Assembly: GCA_964608455.1 (NCBI GenBank)
Contig: CAZSNM010000005.1
Location: forward strand, 1-64,000
Direction: 5' to 3'
Source of the DNA: DTDX01 sp964608455
GTDB taxonomy: Archaea; Thermoproteota; Bathyarchaeia; 40CM-2-53-6; DTDX01
Length of the DNA stretch: 64,000 nucleotides
Every line of letters starts with the position of its first letter. Position 1 is the stretch's first letter. Made by a program: the position numbers and the translations under genes. Under the pieces are notes generated by a model. It saw only the letters and a list, made by a program, of their open reading frames with translations, did no database searches and was not told the DNA's origin. Below are positions 18,051 to 24,886 of this stretch, piece after piece.

Positions 18051-19252
18051 TTAATGATTTCTAAAATTAAATTTATAGTTGATTCTATTGCATTAAATGA
18101 ATTTAAAATTTTAAAAAACTCATTTAATTTTTTTTCATTCTTAAAGTTAAGTAAGTTTTCTATTGCATTTAATAATGTTTCCTTAGTAAGATTTTCCTGC
18201 ACAATCATTTTCCCAATTTTTAAATGTTCAATTCGCTCAGCATTTCCATATTGTTCAGCTTGACCAGGAATTGGAATAGTTATAATTGGTTTTTTATAGG
18301 CTAAAGCCTTCATTATTATACCATGACCTGCACGTCCAATAATAACATCAGATGCTTTAAAAAGCTTAAATTGAGTTTCTTCATCAATCCATTCATATAC
18401 TTTAACTTTTCCAATTTTCTTTAAGCAAAAATTTCCTTTAGGATTACCTTTAGAAATGATTATTTCATATTTTTCAGGGAAATCCTGAAAAATATCCATA
18501 AGCCTTTTTATTAAAAAGATTCTTTCTTTTTTTGGACCGCTAATCGCTGCATAAACAATTATTTTAGAGTCATTAAGGTTTAACTCTTTTTTAATAACTT
18601 TTTCTTCAGGAAGATCATTATATTTAATTGGAATTATAGGACCAATAAATTTTACTTTTTTCTTAAAAATTTTTGGAATTATTAAGTTTTTAAATGAAAT
18701 AGTGTATGGATAAGGTAAATCAGGGATTAAAATTTGATTACTTAAACCCCAAATTCCCTCTATAACACTATTTGAAATACTCCATAAAAAATTCATAAAA
18801 TTAAAAGATATTTTCTCGATTAAGGAATTTTTAAGGTTAGGATTTGCAATATTTATTTTGAATTGATTTAACATTAAAATGCTTGGTATCTTTAAGGCTT
18901 TAGCTATTAAAATTGGTGCCAATCTAGAATCTGAAAAAACTAAATTTGGATGATAACTTTTTATTCTTTTGAATTCAAAAATTAATTCTTTAAGGGAAAG
19001 TTTTATAGTTCGAAAAAAACCTGGATAATGTGCTAAAGATGCTTTATAATCAACCACTCCACTTTCGTTTGTAACATAGCTCATCTGTATCGTTTTAAAA
19101 ACTTTATACCCCATTTTTATTAAGTACTCAACAGCTTCAAAACAAGTTGAAAAAACAACATTTACACCATGATTTTTTAAGGCTCTAGCTATGGGTTCGC
19201 ATCTAGTTACATGCCCTAACCCTATTCCGCAAGAGGCTATATAAACCTTCAA
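18041..19252 (-). CDS. MurG-like GT-B glycosyltransferase
   Basis: A 403-residue GT-B fold glycosyltransferase related to the MurG/UDP-glycosyltransferase group. The N-terminus has the glycine-rich GIGLGHVTRCEPIARAL loop. The C-terminal nucleotide-sugar site shows VIIGRAGHGIIMKAL followed by KPIITIPIPGQAEQYGNA. The acceptor is unknown, with lipids or surface polymers the usual candidates. The start is a TTG at 19252 with GAGGGG at 19261-19266. It converges on the radical SAM gene with a 10-base overlap. A short membrane ORF lies just upstream on the same strand. Confidence 0.85.
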   Translation of the reverse strand: MKVYIASCGIGLGHVTRCEPIARALKNHGVNVVFSTCFEAVEYLIKMGYKVFKTIQMSYVTNESGVVDYKASLAHYPGFFRTIKLSLKELIFEFKRIKSYHPNLVFSDSRLAPILIAKALKIPSILMLNQFKINIANPNLKNSLIEKISFNFMNFLWSISNSVIEGIWGLSNQILIPDLPYPYTISFKNLIIPKIFKKKVKFIGPIIPIKYNDLPEEKVIKKELNLNDSKIIVYAAISGPKKERIFLIKRLMDIFQDFPEKYEIIISKGNPKGNFCLKKIGKVKVYEWIDEETQFKLFKASDVIIGRAGHGIIMKALAYKKPIITIPIPGQAEQYGNAERIEHLKIGKMIVQENLTKETLLNAIENLLNFKNEKKLNEFFKILNSFNAIESTINLILEIINQQ

Positions 19253-19293
19253 AAAAAGTACCCCTCTTTTAAATTTGCAAATTTAAAATATAT

Positions 19294-19473
19294 TCAACCT
19301 TTTCTTTTTTTAGAAAATAAAAAAGCTAAAAATAAAGCTAGTGTTGGAAAATAAAAAATGCAAATTTCAAATTCTAAAGCAAATATTTGAATGAAGAAAA
19401 GTTTTGAGATAAGTGAAATGAATGAAATAACAACCATAATTAAAAAAGAGAAGAAAATATTATTATTTTTCAT
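19294..19473 (-). CDS. Possible small membrane protein
   Basis: An ATG-initiated frame of 59 residues that reads MKNNNIFFSFLIMVVISF at the start and contains two hydrophobic spans (about 6-33 and 38-53), ending in a basic FSKKRKG tail. It lies 41 bases upstream of the glycosyltransferase gene on the same strand, and such two-span proteins are common beside glycosyltransferases. No strong ribosome binding site is visible before the ATG, and AT-rich DNA easily yields hydrophobic frames. The call is therefore tentative. Confidence 0.4.
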   Translation of the reverse strand: MKNNNIFFSFLIMVVISFISLISKLFFIQIFALEFEICIFYFPTLALFLAFLFSKKRKG

Positions 19474-19531
19474 AAAAATTCATGAGAAATCAAGTTAAAA
19501 AAAGAAAAACCTAAATAGGTTTTAATTTGAG

Positions 19532-19816
19532 TTAATCCTCTTCAGATTCTAAAAGAAGTTTCAAAGGAATGTTCTGGCTTGTTCCATCTGGAAGCTGACG
19601 TCTAATGCTTATGGGTAAAATGCCTTCTTTCAATTCTAAAAGAGCTATTTCAATTGGAGATTTAACACTTGGAGGTACATCTATTAATACAGGTGCTCCC
19701 ATAGCTATTTGCATTGCTCGAGCCCCGACAATCCTAGTTTTTTCAAAGCGGGTAAGCTTTTTAGGACCGATCAGCGTAGTCTCTATAGAGTTAAGTTTCT
19801 CCGAGTTCTTCACCAC
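19532..19816 (-). CDS. rpoK: DNA-directed RNA polymerase subunit K (Rpb6 homologue)
   Basis: A 94-residue RpoK. The conserved core LTRFEKTRIVGARAMQIA, the GAPVLIDVP loop and a LPISIRRQLPDG block match the archaeal/eukaryotic Rpb6 family, which stabilises the polymerase clamp. The N-terminal 20 residues are not conserved and the start is a GTG inside the end of the thermosome gene, giving a 26-base overlap. This suggests translation coupled to the chaperonin. A slightly later start is possible, because the conserved core begins only near residue 20. Confidence 0.93.
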   Translation of the reverse strand: MVKNSEKLNSIETTLIGPKKLTRFEKTRIVGARAMQIAMGAPVLIDVPPSVKSPIEIALLELKEGILPISIRRQLPDGTSQNIPLKLLLESEED

Positions 19817-21449
19817 TCTCTTCTGGCCCCTTTGATGGCCCTTTTTCTTCTTTAGTTTTAGAAGCTGCTATTACATCATCTATTCTTAATATCATTGTTG
19901 CAGCTTCGCTTGCAGATTTAATAACTTGCATTTTAACAGCTAATGGTTCATAAACATCAAGTTTACTCATATCAGCAACTTTACCCGAGAATACATCTAC
20001 TCCAGCCCATTTTTCTCCTTTATCATGTTTAGCTCTTAACTCTGTAATTATATCTATTGGATCTAAACCAGCATTTTCAGCTAAGGTCATTGGTATGCTC
20101 TCTAAAGCTTCAGCAAAAGCTAAAACAGCTAACTGTTCTTTTCCAGCTAGCTTCTCAGCATATTGCCTTAACCTTCTAGCGACTTCAGCTTCAGGTGCTC
20201 CACCGCCAGCTACTACTCTTGGGTCTCTAACAACATCTCTAACAACGCATAAGGCGTCATGAATGGCTCTTTCAGCTTCATTAACTATTCTTTCTGCACC
20301 TCCACGAACTAAAATAGTAACAGACTTAGGGTTTTTGCATCCTTCCACAAAAGTCATTTTATCATCTGCAACTTTTCTTTCTTCAACAAGTTTAGCAAAA
20401 CCTAGATCATTTGGAGTTAAATCATCAAGGTTTGTTATTATCTTTCCTCCTGTAGCTTTAGCCAGTTTTTCCATATCAGATTCTTTAGCTCTTCTGACGG
20501 CTAAAATTCCTTTTTTAGCTAGGAAGTGTTGAGCCATATCATCGATTCCTTTTTGGCAAATAACAACGTCAGCTCCAGCTTTAGCAATTTTTTCAACCAT
20601 TTCTTGAAGCATTCTTTCTTCTTCTTTAAGAAAAGCATCCATTTGCTCAGGTGTTTCTATGTTTATTTTAGCGTCCATTTCTGTTTTTTCTATTTCTAAA
20701 GGACAATTAAGCAAAGCTATTTTAGCGTTTTCTATTCTTTTAGGCATGCCTGGATGAACAACTTCCTTATCAAGTACAACTCCTTTAACTAGCTTTGTAT
20801 CCATTAGGGATTCTCCAGCTTTTTTTTCAACTTTCACATCGTCAATATCAACTTTATAACCTTCCAGAGTTTTTTCAGCCACCTGAAGAATAGCATCAAC
20901 AGTTAAATCCGCTATATAATCTTTATATTCTGAAAGCAGTTTACTAGCTACAGCTACTTTAGCAACTTTCTTTAAAAATTCTTTATCACTTGGTTCCACT
21001 TTAATAGCTATTTCTTCAAGAGCTTTAAGAGCTTCTTCAGAAGCGGCTCTATAACCATCAACGATTACAGTTGGATGAACATCTTTATCAATAAGCTCCT
21101 CAGCTTTAGTAAGGAGTTCTCCAGCTAATACTACGGCGGTTGTTGTTCCATCTCCTACTTCATCATCTTGTGTTTTAGCTACTTCAACCATCATTTTAGC
21201 TGCTGGATGTTGAACATCAATCTCATCAAGAATAGTAGCCCCATCATTAGTAATAGTAACATCACCAAAGCTGTCAACAAGCATTTTATCCATTCCCTTT
21301 GGTCCTAGGGAGCTTTTTACAGTTTCAGCGATAATTCTAGCAGCAGTAATATTTGCATGTTGAGCTTCTCTTCCTCTAGATCGGGTAGTACCTTCTTTTA
21401 ATATCAAAATCGGAGTTCCAGCAAGTTCTGGAGTGGATTCGACTGCCAT
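19791..21449 (-). CDS. Thermosome subunit (group II chaperonin)
   Basis: A 552-residue group II chaperonin that folds proteins in an ATP-driven double ring with a built-in lid. Typical blocks are SSLGPKGMDKMLVD, TITNDGATIL and the ATPase aspartate in GDGTTTAVVLAGEL near the N-terminus, the WAGVDVFSGKVADM block near residue 500 and a polar C-terminal tail rich in Glu and Gly. The start chosen is the ATG at 21449, 9 bases downstream of an AAGGGGG site. An upstream in-frame TTG at 21470 would place that site in the coding part. It overlaps rpoK at its 3' end. Only one subunit gene is in the window, and others may exist elsewhere. Confidence 0.96.
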   Translation of the reverse strand: MAVESTPELAGTPILILKEGTTRSRGREAQHANITAARIIAETVKSSLGPKGMDKMLVDSFGDVTITNDGATILDEIDVQHPAAKMMVEVAKTQDDEVGDGTTTAVVLAGELLTKAEELIDKDVHPTVIVDGYRAASEEALKALEEIAIKVEPSDKEFLKKVAKVAVASKLLSEYKDYIADLTVDAILQVAEKTLEGYKVDIDDVKVEKKAGESLMDTKLVKGVVLDKEVVHPGMPKRIENAKIALLNCPLEIEKTEMDAKINIETPEQMDAFLKEEERMLQEMVEKIAKAGADVVICQKGIDDMAQHFLAKKGILAVRRAKESDMEKLAKATGGKIITNLDDLTPNDLGFAKLVEERKVADDKMTFVEGCKNPKSVTILVRGGAERIVNEAERAIHDALCVVRDVVRDPRVVAGGGAPEAEVARRLRQYAEKLAGKEQLAVLAFAEALESIPMTLAENAGLDPIDIITELRAKHDKGEKWAGVDVFSGKVADMSKLDVYEPLAVKMQVIKSASEAATMILRIDDVIAASKTKEEKGPSKGPEESGEELGET

Positions 21450-21509
21450 ACCATAAAACCCCCTTTTCAAAATTTTATAGCATAAATTAAAATTCCGTAG
21501 ACATATTAA

Positions 21510-21537
21510 TGCAAAATATAAATGATAATATAAATTT
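21510..21537 (-). promoter_or_regulatory. Candidate thermosome promoter
   Basis: On the minus strand this stretch reads as two successive TATA-like boxes, AAATTTATATTATC and TTTATATTTT, 60-85 bases upstream of the thermosome ATG. Either would place transcription start about 25 bases downstream and leave a leader of 40-60 bases with the AAGGGGG site. The region is AT-rich, so the exact box cannot be fixed. Confidence 0.35.
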
Positions 21538-21630
21538 TTCTCTTTACAACATCACTATAAAGCTTTAGTTTATTAATTTATTTGCTTTAAAGTGGGATTT
21601 TAAAATTCCTACAACTTTATTATGTTAAGT

Positions 21631-21735
21631 ACTTATAAAAGCAATGGGATGCTTTCATAAATTGGATGTGGCCCAGGACTGGGCTTAACAGTCTATTTTA
21701 AGGCTTTAAATGCTGATAAAATTAGCCTAAGTATT
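21631..21735 (+). ncRNA. Candidate structured small RNA in the thermosome upstream gap
   Basis: The 418-base gap between the thermosome and the next gene has no convincing reading frame. Within it a TATA-like CTTATAAAAG (21632-21641) precedes, by the normal 25 bases, a GC-richer stretch. That stretch has a 5-bp hairpin GCCCA-GGAC-TGGGC (21671-21684) and a second weaker stem AGGCT/AGCCT (21701-21705 with 21724-21728). GC islands in AT-rich archaeal DNA often mark structural RNA. No tRNA, C/D-box or H/ACA assignment can be made by eye, so the call is weak. Confidence 0.25.
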
Positions 21736-21802
21736 AAGCTCACAATTCATAAAACTCAATAATATTTGATTGTTAATTAAATATTGAAAGCTTTCTTTTT
21801 AA

Positions 21803-21843
21803 TTGAAAAAAGAAATTTAGGCACTAGAATTTCTAGTGCCTAA
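21803..21843 (-). terminator. Perfect 13-bp hairpin followed by T-rich tract
   Basis: Positions 21817-21843 form a perfect inverted repeat, TTAGGCACTAGAA and its complement around a single central base. It begins 24 bases after the stop codon of the minus-strand zinc-ribbon gene. Read on the minus strand, the hairpin is followed by ATTTCTTTTTTC, so the layout matches an intrinsic terminator. Archaeal termination needs mainly the T tract, and the very strong stem is unusual here. A dimeric protein-binding site is the alternative. Confidence 0.6.
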
Positions 21844-21867
21844 GATATTTGTTTATTTTTGAAGTAA

Positions 21868-22020
21868 TTAAGATGTAGATTTGGCAAATTTAGTTATTTT
21901 AGAACCACATACTGGACATGTAGCTCTAAGCAAAATTCTTCCTTTGCTTGTTGTTTCTTTTTGTACAGCATTATCATCTACAGATACCTTTTTCCTGCAT
22001 TTAACACAAAACATTTCCAT
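21868..22020 (-). CDS. Small zinc-ribbon protein (DUF5679-like)
   Basis: A 50-residue zinc-binding protein reading MEMFCVKCRKKV at the start and with a second knuckle CPVCGSKI. The two CxxC pairs are about 30 residues apart and flank a segment with a basic TSKGRILLRATC. The start is the ATG at 22020, 10 bases downstream of an AGGAGG site at 22031-22038. A longer frame from 22089 would place that site inside the gene. The function is unknown, and small ribbons of this type are common in TACK archaea. A TATA-like TTTATAAA on the minus strand near 22100 is a likely promoter. Confidence 0.8.
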   Translation of the reverse strand: MEMFCVKCRKKVSVDDNAVQKETTSKGRILLRATCPVCGSKITKFAKSTS

Positions 22021-22199
22021 TTTTCTATTCAACCTCCTTTTATCATAGAAAACTAACACATTATTTTTATTAGCAGATAATAGTTCCATATTATAAGCTT
22101 TATAAATATTTAAAATTGACTTTTTCTTGTTAAAAAACAGCTTTACTTCATAAATTTTTTATTTGTATTTATTCATACGTTTATAAATAGTTAAAAGTA

Positions 22200-22262
22200 T
22201 TAGTATAACGTTACGTATATTATTTACTTTAATAGAAAAGTTTAAATACTTTAACGTTTAAA
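22200..22262 (+). promoter_or_regulatory. Promoter and possible operator of the wHTH-NurA-HerA operon
   Basis: A TATA-like AGTTTAAATAC lies at 22240-22250, so transcription would start near 22265-22270, just before the TTG at 22284. Two copies of TAACGTT occur, at 22206-22212 and 22252-22258, on either side of the TATA box, and the first sits in the 8-base palindrome TAACGTTA. An inverted ATACGT/ACGTAT pair lies further upstream. The arrangement would suit repression by a dimeric winged-helix protein, perhaps one of those encoded downstream. This is inference only. Confidence 0.4.
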
Positions 22263-22283
22263 ATAAAAATATGTGAGTGGAGC

Positions 22284-22742
22284 TTGAAAATAAGAATAAC
22301 CCTTCATAGAAGTTATGGAGATATAGAAATTGAAGGTGAAACCTTCGAGGAGGTAATAGAAAATCTTAAAGGTTTCCCAGAATGGCTTGAAGTTATCGAT
22401 AGCATGATAGCTGCAAGCTCCAGCGTAAGTGAAAAAGAAATTCTTAAAGGGATAATTCAAAATACGCCTGATGGTCCCTTAATAACTGTTTCTAGAGAAA
22501 AATTAACTGATAGAGAAGCTGTAGGGTTGCTTCTTTATGCTATGGAACCTAATGGATTAAAACCTAAAGAATTAAGTCGATTATTAAATTTAAGCGGTTT
22601 TCTTTCAGTAGGTTTTGCCAGCAGACTCAGCGAATTAAAGCGAGAAGGTCTAGCCTATAAAGAAGGTGAAGTATATAGATTAACTGTTTCTGGAAAAAAA
22701 TGGATAGAAAAGTTAATTTCCTCATTTAAACCAGGAGGTTAA
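22284..22742 (+). CDS. Winged-helix protein 1 of HerA-NurA operon
   Basis: A 152-residue protein with two parts. Residues 1-60 form a strand-helix module (RITLHRSYGDIEIEG, then a helix EEVIENLKGFPEW). Residues 75-145 look like a winged helix, with helices LKPKELSRLLN and VGFASRLSELKREGL, then a wing GEVYRLTVSG. A link segment TPDGPLITV is shared with the next two genes (TPEGVVTLV, TPNGELILL), showing that all three are paralogues. The start is a TTG at 22284. The protein probably binds DNA or contacts the HerA-NurA machine, but no known family is recognised. Confidence 0.78.
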   Translation: MKIRITLHRSYGDIEIEGETFEEVIENLKGFPEWLEVIDSMIAASSSVSEKEILKGIIQNTPDGPLITVSREKLTDREAVGLLLYAMEPNGLKPKELSRLLNLSGFLSVGFASRLSELKREGLAYKEGEVYRLTVSGKKWIEKLISSFKPGG

Positions 22743-22745
22743 TCT

Positions 22746-23243
22746 TTGAGCGAAGAAAAAAAGATAGAGGTTTATTTAAAGCATAAAGATTTCGAAAAGA
22801 AAATTGTAGGAGAAGTTGATGAAGTTTTAAGAGAGCTTATCTCATTTTTAACAGAAATTTATCCTAAAATGGAGTTGGCTTCAAAACTCTCATTAACAGT
22901 TGATGCTAATGATTTAATAAATGCATGTCAAGGAATAATTGCTGTGACGCCAGAAGGAGTTGTAACATTAGTTGATGTTGAAACATTACCAGATAAAGAA
23001 TTAATTTTATTTCATTTAGTAAAAGCAAAAATCAGCAGGTTGCTTAATAAATCTGAAAAGGAAAGCCTGCTTATTAGCGATATCCTTTCCTCAACAAAAC
23101 ATAGTGTTGGAAGCGTTGCAGGTAGATTAAGCGAATTATGTTCTGAAGGTTTCGTGGAACGAGTAGGAAAGGGCGAGTATAGAATAACAACTTATGGTTT
23201 AGATTATTTTTTAAAAAATGTCGTTCCAAAATTGAAGGGGTGA
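22746..23243 (+). CDS. Winged-helix protein 2 of HerA-NurA operon
   Basis: A 165-residue paralogue of the preceding protein. The N-terminal module has the pattern KKIVGEVDEVLRELISFLTE-IYP, then TPEGVVTLV, then a winged helix with SVGSVAGRLSELCSEGFVE and GKGEYRITTYG. Compared with protein 1 the N-terminal helix is longer and followed by an ELASKL segment also found in protein 3. The start is a TTG with AGGAGG just upstream, and only 3 bases separate the stop of gene 1 from this start. It probably acts in the same complex or as a regulator of the operon. Confidence 0.78.
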   Translation: MSEEKKIEVYLKHKDFEKKIVGEVDEVLRELISFLTEIYPKMELASKLSLTVDANDLINACQGIIAVTPEGVVTLVDVETLPDKELILFHLVKAKISRLLNKSEKESLLISDILSSTKHSVGSVAGRLSELCSEGFVERVGKGEYRITTYGLDYFLKNVVPKLKG

Positions 23244-23249
23244 AAAAAT

Positions 23250-23768
23250 ATGAGTGCTAATGAAGAAAAAAAAGTTAGAGTTCAAATAGAATATAATGGA
23301 TTAAAACATAGTGTAGAGGGTTCAGTTGAAGAAGCAATAAAAGAAGTGGTAAATTTTCTTTCTAAGGTATGTCCCACATACGATGTAGCTTCAAAAATTA
23401 TTTATGCGCCAAATTATATAGAAATTTTAAATGATCTTTCAGAAATAGTTAATTTAACTCCAAATGGGGAACTAATACTTTTAAAGCAAATACCTTCAAC
23501 AGATGAAGCTATAGGAGTGCTTCTTTTAGCTGTTGAAGTGGCTTATAAACTTGGAAAAAGAAAAACAAACGCTTTAAGCGCCGAAGAGTTAACAAAAATT
23601 CTTGGCAAAGCTGAAAAAACCATTAGAAACACTATAGCTGAAATGATTAAAGCAGGGTTAATTGAAAGAATTGAAAAAGGAACATATCATATTACAATCG
23701 TTGGTGTAAAAGAAGTAAGTGAATTTATAAAAATGCTTAAAGAAACTTCGGAAGATAAACAAAAATGA
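23250..23768 (+). CDS. Winged-helix protein 3 of HerA-NurA operon
   Basis: A 172-residue third paralogue. It shares KHSVEGSVEEAIKEVVNFLS, the DVASKI segment, TPNGELILL and a C-terminal winged helix (EELTKILGKAEKTIRNTIA, GTYHITIVG). It starts with an ATG after GGGGTG and overlaps the nurA start by four bases (ATGA), so its translation is coupled to the nuclease. Three diverged copies in a row suggest that they form a hetero-oligomer or recognise different DNA ends. This is inferred; no function is established for this family to my knowledge. Confidence 0.78.
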   Translation: MSANEEKKVRVQIEYNGLKHSVEGSVEEAIKEVVNFLSKVCPTYDVASKIIYAPNYIEILNDLSEIVNLTPNGELILLKQIPSTDEAIGVLLLAVEVAYKLGKRKTNALSAEELTKILGKAEKTIRNTIAEMIKAGLIERIEKGTYHITIVGVKEVSEFIKMLKETSEDKQK

Positions 23769-24886
23769 CATTTAATTTAAAGGAGGGAAAAAGAATTAAA
23801 ACAAACGATATATACGCGTCGTTTAGAAATTCAATAATAAATGAAGTTTTTTTAAATGAAAAAACTCAACTGTTAAAAGAAGAGTTAATTCCAAATTTCC
23901 TAATTAAATTAAGCGATTTTTCAATGAAAACAATGAGAGATTCCAGTTCCAATTTTATTCAAGCTTCTCCAGAATTGGAATTTGATGATGAACCTCAATT
24001 ATGTTTAAATATTAAAGAGGAGTTAAGCGAACCAATTCCCATTTATCCAAATTATAAGGATTCAACAATAATTGCTATTGATGTCTCAAGTATAAAAATT
24101 GGAGAGACAAATGATGGTGTTATATGTGCCATTAGAGGAGCTGTTGTTTGGAGAAAACAAGGAGAAGTAAACTTTTTCAGATGCGGACCATTAATTTTTC
24201 ATATAACCGATTTTATTATTGAACAATTATATGGTAATGTAGGAGTTAAAGCTTTAGAGTTTCCTATAGGGATAGTTTCAAGACTTAGGAATTTACTTGA
24301 AAGATTTATTCAAGGAAATGTATGCACCCACTTTAAAGATTCAATAATTCTTTTTGATGGAAGTTTAACAGCTGGCACTCCTGATAATCCAACTAACAGT
24401 TTAACTCAAATCCTTTCTAAAGCTAAAGAAAATGGAAATATTGTTTTAGCAATTTCAAAAACTACTAAAATAGGTTTATCAGGAGTTAAATTGTCAGAGC
24501 TTCTAAAAAACTTTAAGGGACCGTGTCTTTTAGATATAGATGAAAGTATAAGATCGCTTTTTCCAAATCATCCAGTTCAACTTCTTGGGAAAGTTTATGC
24601 AACTAAACTTTCAGCTAAAGGTTTATCTTTTAGACTTGATGTAGATAGAAAAGTAGATCTTAAAGAAACAATAGATTCTTTAGGAAAATTAATAGTAAAT
24701 GATATTATAGATTACGGGTATCCAGATACTTTAAGGCTTGCTCATATATTTTCATCCTTTACAGCAAGTGATGTTATAGGTATACAAAGATTCCTTTCAA
24801 AGAAATTTAAGATACAAATAGTTCCAAAAATTAATTTAAGAAGAATTCTCTTCGGTCCATTTGGAAATCCAATGGAGGTTTCCTAA
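23765..24886 (+). CDS. nurA: NurA domain 5'-3' nuclease
   Basis: A 373-residue NurA protein. Two metal-site aspartates are visible: Asp106 in IIAIDVSSIKIG and Asp198 in IILFDGSLTAG. The typical C-terminal block is YPDTLRLAHIFSSFTASD. NurA works with the hexameric HerA ATPase to resect DNA ends, usually alongside Mre11-Rad50. The gene overlaps both neighbours (ATGA with the winged-helix gene, TAATG with herA). No mre11 or rad50 gene lies in the window, which is unlike the Sulfolobus four-gene operon. The length is normal. Confidence 0.92.
   Translation: MTFNLKEGKRIKTNDIYASFRNSIINEVFLNEKTQLLKEELIPNFLIKLSDFSMKTMRDSSSNFIQASPELEFDDEPQLCLNIKEELSEPIPIYPNYKDSTIIAIDVSSIKIGETNDGVICAIRGAVVWRKQGEVNFFRCGPLIFHITDFIIEQLYGNVGVKALEFPIGIVSRLRNLLERFIQGNVCTHFKDSIILFDGSLTAGTPDNPTNSLTQILSKAKENGNIVLAISKTTKIGLSGVKLSELLKNFKGPCLLDIDESIRSLFPNHPVQLLGKVYATKLSAKGLSFRLDVDRKVDLKETIDSLGKLIVNDIIDYGYPDTLRLAHIFSSFTASDVIGIQRFLSKKFKIQIVPKINLRRILFGPFGNPMEVS

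Noticed and set aside
21644..21690. Small plus-strand frame starting ATGGGATGC in the non-coding gap
   Set aside because: It is 14 codons long and has no ribosome binding site. The RNA-structure reading explains the region better.
22251..22460. Minus-strand frame of 69 codons over the first winged-helix gene
   Set aside because: It covers the promoter and start of a better supported gene and is rich in aromatic residues typical of antisense AT-rich DNA.
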